DNA from: an uncultured Polaribacter sp.
GTDB taxonomy: Bacteria > Bacteroidota > Bacteroidia > Flavobacteriales > Flavobacteriaceae
DNA: 8,289 nucleotides
Assembly: GCA_913050305.1 (NCBI GenBank)
Contig: CAJXAS010000076.1
Span: 1 to 8,289 of the forward strand
Direction: 5' to 3'
Part shown: one piece after another, positions 1 through 6,668 of the stretch
Numbering within the stretch: position 1 is the stretch's first letter
How the letters are laid out: every line of letters begins with the position of its first letter
Notes under the pieces: model-generated
Told to the model about the DNA's origin: nothing
The model's input: the letters and a program-made list of their open reading frames with translations, nothing else
Database searches by the model: none
Translations under genes and position numbers: made by a program

Positions 1-767
1 AATTTGGAAGTAAATACCAAGAAAATGAAAATTCTGCACAAGTTTCTATGTTTGGTGAAGCCTCTACAGTTCAGTTCCCAGAACCAGACATTCCAGAATG
101 TGAAACTTGGGGTACTATGGAACTTTTGTCACAAGAAAAAGAAGTTATTGGAATTTATATTTCAGCACATCCTTTAGATGATTTTAAAAACGAATTAAAA
201 TTTTGTAATGCTTCTTTGAAACACTTTAAAGCAGACTTAACAAAATTTGTGAATATGAACCTGGCTTTTGCAGGTATCGTTACAGATGTGCAACATAGAG
301 TCTCTAAAGCAGGAAAAGGTTGGGCTTTATTTACAGTTGAAGATTATGCAGATAGCAATGAGTTTAGAATTTTTGGAGAGGAGTATTTAAGAATGCAACA
401 TTTTTTGGTTCCGAATCAGTTTTTATTTATAAGATCAACTATTCAAGCAGGTTGGACTAATAAAGAGGGTGTTGTTGGGGAACCTAGATTAAAGTTTACA
501 GAAATGAAATTATTACATGACATTATGGATGAACTCTGTAAAAAGGTAACTATTCAACTTCCTTTAAATCAAATTAAAGAAGATACCATTCTTAATTTAG
601 AATCCATTTTAAAAAACAAACCCGGTAAACAAGGTTTAAATTTTACTATTTGGGACGAAAAAGAGAAACTAGAAGTAAGTTTACCAAGTAGAAATACAAA
701 AATTCACATTACCAATGAATTATTGGCAATTTTAGACAGCCAACTAATTAGCTATAAATTAAACTGA
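1..767 (+). CDS. dnaE: DNA polymerase III alpha subunit, C-terminal part (5' end outside window)
   Basis: This is the last ~254 residues of the replicative polymerase catalytic subunit. The frame is open from base 3 and enters from the left edge, so the ATG at 48 is internal, not a start. At bases 39-53 the frame reads QVSMF, directly before GEAS. This fits the internal beta-clamp-binding motif of DnaE (QADMF in E. coli), so the polymerase's clamp tether is probably visible here. It is followed by the family's ISAHPLDDF block (about 165-191). Next comes an OB-fold segment (about 258-440, beginning NLAFAGIVTDV and containing GKGWALFTVEDY). A C-terminal subdomain ends in LPSRNTKIHI and ISYKLN, the usual end of flavobacterial DnaE. 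The polymerase and PHP domains lie upstream and are not seen. The TGA stop is at 765-767. No frameshift or truncation is visible at the 3' end. Identification rests on recognised family sequence and is very secure. Confidence 0.95.
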   Translation, partial: FGSKYQENENSAQVSMFGEASTVQFPEPDIPECETWGTMELLSQEKEVIGIYISAHPLDDFKNELKFCNASLKHFKADLTKFVNMNLAFAGIVTDVQHRVSKAGKGWALFTVEDYADSNEFRIFGEEYLRMQHFLVPNQFLFIRSTIQAGWTNKEGVVGEPRLKFTEMKLLHDIMDELCKKVTIQLPLNQIKEDTILNLESILKNKPGKQGLNFTIWDEKEKLEVSLPSRNTKIHITNELLAILDSQLISYKLN

Positions 768-780
768 TTCTAATTAGTGG
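740..780 (+). terminator. Inverted repeat over the dnaE stop codon, possible weak terminator
   Basis: Bases 743-751 (ACTAATTAG) pair perfectly with 770-778 (CTAATTAGT). A further CC/GG pair (740-741 with 779-780) is added if A742 is bulged. The loop is 18 nt and contains the dnaE stop codon. No T-tract follows, so a classical intrinsic terminator is doubtful. It is the only candidate for ending the dnaE transcript before the next gene. Confidence 0.25.
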
Positions 781-820
781 AATAAAGTAAAAATAAGTAC
801 GCTATAAAAAGATAAATATT

Positions 821-828
821 TACTTTTG
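821..828 (+). promoter_or_regulatory. -7 promoter box for the oxidase/HAD operon
   Basis: TACTTTTG is an exact match to the Bacteroidota -7 consensus TAnnTTTG. It ends 20 nt before the ATG at 849, giving a short leader typical of the phylum. No clear TTG is seen at the expected -33 spacing, so the assignment rests on the -7 box and its position. No purine-rich ribosome-binding site precedes the ATG. Confidence 0.5.
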
Positions 829-848
829 TTTAACATTTTATACAATAC

Positions 849-2174
849 ATGAAACAAAATAACAATGGTACTTGGGTAAGTTGGAATGAAAACGTTATCC
901 ACAACTACAAATCACTTTTTAAAATAACTACTGAAGAAGAACTGCAGGAAGTTATTAAAAATTCAGAAAAAATACGTGTTTTTGGATCGAAGCAGTCATC
1001 AGCAGACATTGCTTCGGGCCTAGAGACATTAGTAGACATTACTACTTATAATAAAATACTTTCTTATAATGATTCAGAACACACAGTTACTGTGCAATCT
1101 GGAGTAATTTTAGGAGATTTATTAGATGCCATAGAAGCAAAAGGCTGGTGTATACCTTGTCTGCCAGATATTAATACCATTACTATTGGTGGCGCTTTAG
1201 CAACGGGAACACATGGGACAAGCGGAAAACTGTTATGCGAATACATGACAGATTGTAGTATTGTTTTAGCAGATGGTTCTTTAAAAAGAATTAACGAAAA
1301 AGATGAAATGATAGATGCCGTAAGGGTTTCTTTAGGAGTACTTGGCGTAATGTCTGAAATCACTTTTAAATGTGAGCCTATTTACACGCTGCACGTAAAA
1401 GAAGGACCAGAAGATGATTCTGAATGGTTACCAAAAATTAAAGAGCGTTTAAAAAAGCATGCTTTTTTAAGAATTTTATGGCTTCCGCATACAGACAAAG
1501 GATATGTAATTACCGGAGATAAAATTAATCCTGATACAGAAATTACAGAAAACTTAGGACCTGCGTATTTAAAACACCGAAGAACAGCTTCTAAAATATT
1601 ATACAAATATTCGCATATTTTTCCTTGGACTACAGCAATTGCTAACAAACTTTTATACAGAGGTTTTTTTAGCAGCACAAAAGAGCACAAAGGCTCACTA
1701 TACCAAGCGACCGTAACAAAGTCTAGAGGTTCTACGATAGAATTAGCAGAATGGACAATTGGCTTGGATAAATTTCCAAAGGTTTTTGAAGAATTGAAAA
1801 CTGAGATTAATAAATGGAGCAACAAATCGTTTATTCATATTCCAATGGATGTTCGTTTTGTGTACAAAGACAAATCCTGGTTAAGTTATGCTTATGGCGA
1901 AGATACGGTAACAATGGGCTGTGTCTCTAGAAATGCAGCTACCGCAGACACTTATGAGGCTTTTAAAAGTATTGAAAAAGTGTTTTTAAAATATGGAGGA
2001 AAACCTCATTGGGGGAAACGTTTCACTGCCAAAGACGCTGGCATATCTAGAATTTATAGTAAGTGGGAAGATTTTAAAGTTTTAAGAAAAGAATTAGATC
2101 CAACTAATAAATTTTTGAATCCGTACTTAACAGAATTATTAAACGAAAAACAAAGAGCACATGCAGTTGCCTAA
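849..2174 (+). CDS. FAD-binding oxidoreductase of the aldonolactone/alditol oxidase family
   Basis: This 441-residue protein matches the VAO-type flavoproteins that oxidise sugar lactones or alditols (L-gulonolactone, D-arabinonolactone, alditol and xylitol oxidases). The N-terminal FAD domain spans about residues 25-180, with RVFGSKQS at 43-50, GTHGTSG at 120-126 and VRVSLGVLGVMSEITF at 158-173. The C-terminal substrate domain of the ALO type has IPMDVRF at 331-337 and HWGK at 387-390, whose Lys390 corresponds to a conserved family lysine. It ends with ELDPTNKFLNPYL. No signal peptide is present, so it is probably cytoplasmic. Two oddities are visible. The position that is the covalent-FAD histidine in gulonolactone and alditol oxidases (GxxHS) is Gln49. 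The usual Glu of the ExR pair is Asp334. FAD is therefore probably bound noncovalently. Its end overlaps the HAD gene by 14 nt, indicating a shared transcript. Family placement is firm. Substrate, and whether O2 or another acceptor is used, are unknown. Confidence 0.9.
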   Translation: MKQNNNGTWVSWNENVIHNYKSLFKITTEEELQEVIKNSEKIRVFGSKQSSADIASGLETLVDITTYNKILSYNDSEHTVTVQSGVILGDLLDAIEAKGWCIPCLPDINTITIGGALATGTHGTSGKLLCEYMTDCSIVLADGSLKRINEKDEMIDAVRVSLGVLGVMSEITFKCEPIYTLHVKEGPEDDSEWLPKIKERLKKHAFLRILWLPHTDKGYVITGDKINPDTEITENLGPAYLKHRRTASKILYKYSHIFPWTTAIANKLLYRGFFSSTKEHKGSLYQATVTKSRGSTIELAEWTIGLDKFPKVFEELKTEINKWSNKSFIHIPMDVRFVYKDKSWLSYAYGEDTVTMGCVSRNAATADTYEAFKSIEKVFLKYGGKPHWGKRFTAKDAGISRIYSKWEDFKVLRKELDPTNKFLNPYLTELLNEKQRAHAVA

Positions 2175-2814
2175 AGGATTTTTATTTGATTTTGATGGTG
2201 TTGTAGTAAATAGTTTCGAAAGTCACGGTGCTGCCTGGAGCAGTGCTTTTAGAGAATTATTTAATAAAGATATTGCTCCTTTTCCTAAAAGTCATGCAGG
2301 TAAATCGCCAATGATTATTGCTGCTTATTTTTGTAGTGTTATTGGTGAAGAAAAACGGACTGAAGAATTATATATCTTAAAAGACAAGCACCTAGATCTT
2401 CATTTCAAAGTCCCTAAATTATTGCCTGGAGTTAGAGAGTTTACAGCACTACTTACCAAAGAAAACATACCTTATGGTATTGCTAGTAACGCTACCAAAC
2501 AATTTTTAAAAAATAGTGTACATCATTTAGAATTAAATTTTCCAATTGTTTTTGGTGTACAAGATTACGTAAAACCAAAACCTGCTCCAGAGGCTTACAT
2601 TACCTTAGCAAGTGCATTGGGTTTCCATAAAAAAGATTTTAAAGATGTTTGGGTTTTTGAAGATAGTTTAACAGGTACAAGAGCTGCAAAATTAGCTGGA
2701 ATGGTTCCTATTGGTATTACAACTCAATTTTCCGAAGAAGATTTAAAAGAAGCAGGAAGTATTTTTGCGTTTCCAACTTTATTGCAAGCTTACGAGTATT
2801 TATTAGAGGGTTAA
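2161..2814 (+). CDS. HAD-superfamily hydrolase, beta-phosphoglucomutase/sugar-phosphatase type
   Basis: The 217-residue protein has all four HAD motifs in order. Motif I is FDFDGVVVNS, with nucleophile Asp10 and general acid/base Asp12. Motif II is GIASNAT with Ser109. Motif III is VKPKPAPEAY, with Lys140 before PAP. Motif IV is VFEDSLTGTRAAKLAG, with Glu167/Asp168 for Mg2+. Residues about 18-85 form the small helical C1-type cap found in beta-phosphoglucomutase, phosphoglycolate phosphatase and 2-deoxyglucose-6-phosphatase relatives. The expected chemistry is phosphoryl transfer or hydrolysis on a small sugar or polyol phosphate in the cytoplasm. The ATG lies inside the last codons of the oxidase gene (14-nt overlap, different frame). 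Translation is therefore probably coupled, and the two enzymes may serve one pathway. It could be a true mutase or a phosphatase; sequence alone does not decide. No upstream alternative start fits better, since this ATG places motif I at the usual distance from the N terminus. Confidence 0.92.
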   Translation: MQLPKGFLFDFDGVVVNSFESHGAAWSSAFRELFNKDIAPFPKSHAGKSPMIIAAYFCSVIGEEKRTEELYILKDKHLDLHFKVPKLLPGVREFTALLTKENIPYGIASNATKQFLKNSVHHLELNFPIVFGVQDYVKPKPAPEAYITLASALGFHKKDFKDVWVFEDSLTGTRAAKLAGMVPIGITTQFSEEDLKEAGSIFAFPTLLQAYEYLLEG

Positions 2815-2816
2815 TC

Positions 2817-3710
2817 CTAAATAGTTACTTCTCTAAAAAGTGTTTCTAAATTTTTATTCTGCGCAGTTAAACCTAAAATTTTAAGGTTATTCTCTTGTGC
2901 TAAATCGAAAATTTTAGAGCGTACATCTTCGCTGGAACTAAATGTTAATTGCCAATTATTATCTGACGTATTTTTTACAGAACTTAAGTTCGATAACTTT
3001 TGAAAAATTTCCTCGTCACAAGAAGTATTATAAGTAACTTCTATTATTTGTTGTTTTGAATCTTGAAGCTCTTTTAGTTTTTTATCAACTAAAATTTCGC
3101 CCTTTTTAATTATAATTACCCGATCACAAACAGCCTCCACTTCTTGCATAATATGTGTAGAAAAAAGCACGGTTTTATCTTTTCCTAATTCCTGAATTAA
3201 AGCTCTAATTTCTACAATTTGGTTTGGGTCTAAACCAGTTGTTGGCTCATCTAAAATTAGAACTTTTGGATTGTGTAAAATAGCGGCAGCAATACCTACT
3301 CTTTGCTGATATCCTTTAGATAATTGATGTATTTTCTTATCCGCCTCTAAAGTTAAACCCACTTTTTCTATACAGTCTTCTATTTGACTTTTAGCTACCT
3401 TATAAATAGCAGCCTGAAACTGCAAATATTCACGCACATACATTTCTGCATACAAAGGATTGTGTTCAGGTAAATACCCAATTACTTTTTGCGCTGCTAT
3501 CGGGTTTTTTAAAACATCAATATCATCCACAAAAACAGCACCTTCATTTGGTTTTATAAAACCAGTTAAGATTTTCATCATCGTAGATTTTCCAGCACCA
3601 TTAGGACCTAAAAAACCAATTACCTGTCCCTTATCTGCAGAAAAAGAAATATTATTTAGTGCTTTCTGAGATGCATAGCTTTTAGAAACGGAATTTACGG
3701 TTATAGACAT
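2817..3710 (-). CDS. gldA: Gliding-motility-type ABC transporter ATP-binding protein GldA
   Basis: A 297-residue ABC ATPase of the ABC-2/DRA type. Walker A is GPNGAGKST (35-43). The Q-loop region reads IGYLPEHNPLY (77-87), with Glu82 where many ABC proteins have Gln. The signature is LSKGYQQR (130-137). Walker B with the catalytic Glu is VLILDEP (150-156), the D-loop is GLDP (159-162), and the switch His is His186 in FSTHIMQEVEAVCDR. A roughly 85-residue C-terminal extension (about 212-297) is usual for GldA. Overall sequence and length match flavobacterial GldA, which works with membrane proteins GldF and GldG in gliding. Neither partner gene is in this window, as is common. The gene is monocistronic in appearance: its own promoter lies just upstream, and its TAG stop faces the HAD stop across 2 nt. 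The main alternative is another member of the same ABC-2 ATPase family. Confidence 0.87.
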   Translation of the reverse strand: MSITVNSVSKSYASQKALNNISFSADKGQVIGFLGPNGAGKSTMMKILTGFIKPNEGAVFVDDIDVLKNPIAAQKVIGYLPEHNPLYAEMYVREYLQFQAAIYKVAKSQIEDCIEKVGLTLEADKKIHQLSKGYQQRVGIAAAILHNPKVLILDEPTTGLDPNQIVEIRALIQELGKDKTVLFSTHIMQEVEAVCDRVIIIKKGEILVDKKLKELQDSKQQIIEVTYNTSCDEEIFQKLSNLSSVKNTSDNNWQLTFSSSEDVRSKIFDLAQENNLKILGLTAQNKNLETLFREVTI

Positions 3711-3714
3711 ATTA

Positions 3715-3744
3715 CAAATGTAAGTTTAATAGTAGAATAACGAA
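3715..3744 (-). promoter_or_regulatory. Promoter of gldA
   Basis: On the minus strand TACATTTG (3722 to 3715) is an exact TAnnTTTG -7 box. TTCG (3744 to 3741) lies 18 nt upstream as a possible, imperfect -33 element (consensus TTTG). The -7 box ends only 4 nt before the ATG at 3710, so the transcript would be leaderless or nearly so unless another start is used. Confidence 0.5.
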
Positions 3745-3806
3745 AATATGTAGTTTTTAGTTTACAACATTAGAAAGGTTTGTTCATTACAAAAGACTAA
3801 GGTGAC

Positions 3807-3840
3807 TAAAATAAATATGGCTCAATTAAGATTGAGCCAT
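3807..3840 (-). terminator. Intrinsic terminator of the GLPGLI/outer-membrane protein operon
   Basis: A perfect 10-bp stem, ATGGCTCAAT (3817-3826) with ATTGAGCCAT (3831-3840), encloses a 4-nt loop. Read on the minus strand it lies 23 nt after the barrel gene's stop and is followed by a T-rich run (ATTTATTTTA, 3816 down to 3807). This is the layout of a rho-independent terminator. The plus-strand flank is A-rich, so it acts mainly on minus-strand transcripts, insulating gldA from the operon. Confidence 0.85.
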
Positions 3841-3863
3841 TTAAAAAAATATCTTTTTAAGCT

Positions 3864-6635
3864 TTATAATTGATATCTTACCCTGAAACTTATAAATCTT
3901 GGTAAAATAAAACGTTCATTAACTGTAAATGCAATGACACTTTGGCTTATATCTACTTGTGAGCCTGTTGCTAATAAGTTGTTGCCTACCAATTCATATT
4001 CCCATTTTGCATCTCTATCTTTTCTATAGGCTAATTTTGCATTCCAAATATTAAATGAACTCTGTTTGCTTCCACCTTGTCTTACTTCGTTAAAGGTGAA
4101 ATCTGAAGTAAGTGTTACTGAGTTCCAAATATATGCATCAAAATCTATCGATGGTGCATGTGTAACTGTCTTAATGTCTGAAGGTCTAGCGCTGTTACTT
4201 TGATCTACATAAGTTATTCTATAACGCAAAGTAACATTTGGTGCTTTCGTGAAATTTGTACCAACACTTGCATTCATTCCTCTTACTAAACTTTCATTTG
4301 TATTCTCTTCCGAATTAATAAATTGATAACTTTTATTATAAGAGAAGTTACCACCAAATCTTGTTCTAATCTTCTTGATAGTTTTACCTAAACCAATAAA
4401 TGAAGTAAGGCTCTCATTATCTAAAGGTGAATTTATATTCGTACTACTAGACACCACAGAACGTGGTTCAAAAATTGTATTTCTATTTACCTGATCTGAC
4501 GTTTTCTTGTAATTTATTCTTGCAAAAACATTGCTCGCGTTAAATAAATTATAGCTAGAATAACTTAGGGTTAAGTTATGAAAACTAGCATTTAAAAGCC
4601 CGGGATTTCCTGAGAAAAAAGAATTATAACTATTCGCTACAATACCCCTTGCAATTTGATTAACGTCTGTAAAATTAACTTCTTGTTTGTAGCTAAAATT
4701 TAAACTCTCACTCCTTTTAAACTGAGCTATTACATCAAATTCTGGCAAAAATTTAGTAAAGGTATCTTTAAAGGTCTCTGTACCAAATTGAGTATTATTA
4801 GAATTATAAGCATGCACTGTAAAGCCAGGTGTAAATGTGAAAATACCAGATTTTAAACGATATCTTACTCCCGCATATATATCTGAAAAACTGTATTCAG
4901 TATCATTTGTTGTTTGAGGGTTATTAATACCATTAATAGTTGGGTTTGGATCAAACTCTGCACCACTATCTAAAATTTGAAAGAAACGAGAATCAAAATT
5001 CTGTTTACTTAAGATAGTACCAGTAACAAAATTCAAATTACTCTGATCGTTTAAAATATAGTAATAATCTAATTTTGCATCTAACTGATTCGATTTTACA
5101 CGTCTATCTTGCTCTAAAGTATAGAATTGGTTGCTTCTATCTAATCCAAGAGTTCCAGCTGCATCATCAAACCCGTCTTCAAACTCTTCTAAAGAATCTA
5201 TATCATCTGGATTGTTATTATCTGGATCATTTTCTAAAGAAGCCACGTAAAAAGGATCTTCATCTTGTAAAATATGTTTTACTTCTAGTGCAAAAATGCT
5301 TTTTTCACCGGCCGTATAGAAATAACTAAAATCTTGATTAATTGTATAAGGTGTTGCACTTTCAGTCTCTGTAATATTACTTAAAACACGAGAAACTGCT
5401 GCTTCTCTGACAGATTCACTAGAAAAACGACCAGACACATTGTAGGACAATTGATTATTATAATCTTTCTTATATGTTGTACTTAACCGAAATAAACCCG
5501 TATTACTTGTTTGATCTGTTATATTATCAACAAGATCATCTGGTGTATTTGGGTTTATATAGTCAATTTCGCTAATATTTCTTTGCCCGTTACTATTACT
5601 AGACCAAATTAAAAAACCACTTAAGTCTAATTTTTTATTCGGAGAATAACTAATATTTAAAGCAGACAGCTTCGTTTCTATTCTATTTGCATTATTTGCT
5701 CCTGCACTTAAAAAACCTATACCCGCATCTCCTATATTAATATTTGTACCATTGGAAGGACTTTGGCTTCTAAAACCTCCACCAAAACTCCTTAAATCTC
5801 TTCTGCTTAGCACAACATCTCCAAGGTTGTTTACATCTCCAATAACATTTAAAGTGTATTTTGGTGTATAATAAAATAATTTTGGCTGAAAAAGATACAA
5901 ATTTGTATCTGCAGAATTTCCTGCACCGGCTATTATATCTCCAAACCAAAAATTCTTTTTACCTTCTTTTAATTTGATATTTATAGCAACTCTATCTTGA
6001 TTATTTTGCACACCACTTAACTGGCTTACATTTGAGTAATTTCTTAAAACTTGAATTTTATCTACAGCATTAGAAGGAATATTTTCTGTTGCTAATTTAG
6101 TATCTCCACTAAAAAATTCTTTTCCATCGATCATTATTTTTTCAACAGCTTTGCCCTCTACTTCAATTTGACCAGCATCATTTATTTCGACTCCAGGCAA
6201 TTTTGCTAAAATATCTTTTAATTTTCTTTCAGAACCATTTTTAAAAGAATCTGCATTGTAAATAATCGTATCGCCTTTAATAGTTATAGGCATCTTAGAG
6301 ATGATCTCTATGCCATCTAGCATACTATCTTCGAGCATGGTATAATCTTTACTCATATTAGTTATTTTCGTTTTCAAAAACGCACTAATTTCTTTAAAGC
6401 CGATATAACTTATTTTTATATTATATGTCGTATTAATTTTTAAGTCTAACTTAAAATTCCCTTTAGCGTCTGTAAAACCATAAGAAGCAATTCTTTTAGC
6501 TACAGTATCTAATGCGATAACATTTGCCATTTCTAAAGGAAATCCGAGTGAATCTTTTACAATTCCTCTATATTCTATTTGCGAAAATGCAATTGTAGAA
6601 ACAAGAAAAATGGCAATGAATACTATTTTTTTCAT
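3864..6635 (-). CDS. Outer-membrane beta-barrel protein with carboxypeptidase-regulatory and plug domains (TonB-dependent receptor-like)
   Basis: A 923-residue outer-membrane protein. The signal peptide is MKKIVFIAIFLVSTIAFSQ (1-19). A carboxypeptidase-regulatory-like beta-sandwich (about 20-100) opens with YRGIVKDSLGFPLEMANV. A plug-like domain (about 115-225) contains TIIYNADSFKNG, LPGVEI, IMIDGKEFFSGD and the NIPSNAVDKIQVL stretch. The rest (about 230-923) alternates polar and hydrophobic residues in strand-sized blocks and ends FISFRVRYQL, consistent with a barrel and a C-terminal beta signal. This architecture matches the Bacteroidota 'outer membrane beta-barrel family' related to SusC. 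No obvious TonB box or SusD partner is seen, so energised transport is inferred, not shown. Residues 468-492 form an Asp/Asn/Glu-rich loop. It is the second gene of an operon, 33 nt after the GLPGLI gene, and closed by the terminator at 3817-3840. The cargo is unknown. Confidence 0.92.
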   Translation of the reverse strand: MKKIVFIAIFLVSTIAFSQIEYRGIVKDSLGFPLEMANVIALDTVAKRIASYGFTDAKGNFKLDLKINTTYNIKISYIGFKEISAFLKTKITNMSKDYTMLEDSMLDGIEIISKMPITIKGDTIIYNADSFKNGSERKLKDILAKLPGVEINDAGQIEVEGKAVEKIMIDGKEFFSGDTKLATENIPSNAVDKIQVLRNYSNVSQLSGVQNNQDRVAINIKLKEGKKNFWFGDIIAGAGNSADTNLYLFQPKLFYYTPKYTLNVIGDVNNLGDVVLSRRDLRSFGGGFRSQSPSNGTNINIGDAGIGFLSAGANNANRIETKLSALNISYSPNKKLDLSGFLIWSSNSNGQRNISEIDYINPNTPDDLVDNITDQTSNTGLFRLSTTYKKDYNNQLSYNVSGRFSSESVREAAVSRVLSNITETESATPYTINQDFSYFYTAGEKSIFALEVKHILQDEDPFYVASLENDPDNNNPDDIDSLEEFEDGFDDAAGTLGLDRSNQFYTLEQDRRVKSNQLDAKLDYYYILNDQSNLNFVTGTILSKQNFDSRFFQILDSGAEFDPNPTINGINNPQTTNDTEYSFSDIYAGVRYRLKSGIFTFTPGFTVHAYNSNNTQFGTETFKDTFTKFLPEFDVIAQFKRSESLNFSYKQEVNFTDVNQIARGIVANSYNSFFSGNPGLLNASFHNLTLSYSSYNLFNASNVFARINYKKTSDQVNRNTIFEPRSVVSSSTNINSPLDNESLTSFIGLGKTIKKIRTRFGGNFSYNKSYQFINSEENTNESLVRGMNASVGTNFTKAPNVTLRYRITYVDQSNSARPSDIKTVTHAPSIDFDAYIWNSVTLTSDFTFNEVRQGGSKQSSFNIWNAKLAYRKDRDAKWEYELVGNNLLATGSQVDISQSVIAFTVNERFILPRFISFRVRYQL

Positions 6636-6668
6636 GTATTATTTTTTATTAAGTTCCAATAAAATTAT

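Noticed and set aside
48..50. ATG at 48 as the start of a separate small gene
   Set aside because: The frame is open upstream to the window edge and upstream residues fit DnaE, so this Met is internal (the M of the clamp-binding QVSMF).
1064..1363. 99-codon open frame on the minus strand inside the oxidase gene
   Set aside because: It lies wholly antisense to a well-supported gene, with no family resemblance; a shadow frame.
1382..1825. 147-codon minus-strand open frame inside the oxidase gene
   Set aside because: Antisense to conserved coding sequence, with no motif; a shadow frame despite its length.
3465..3467. Glu82 in place of the Q-loop glutamine in GldA as a defective ATPase
   Set aside because: LPE at this place is common in ABC-2/DRA-type ATPases; all other ATPase motifs are intact, so it is not a sign of loss of function.
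3460..3669. 69-codon plus-strand frame opposite gldA
   Set aside because: It overlaps the Walker A and Q-loop coding region of gldA on the opposite strand; composition is explained by the complement of gldA.
5075..5329. 84-codon plus-strand frame opposite the barrel gene
   Set aside because: Antisense to the barrel's coding sequence; no promoter or recognisable product.
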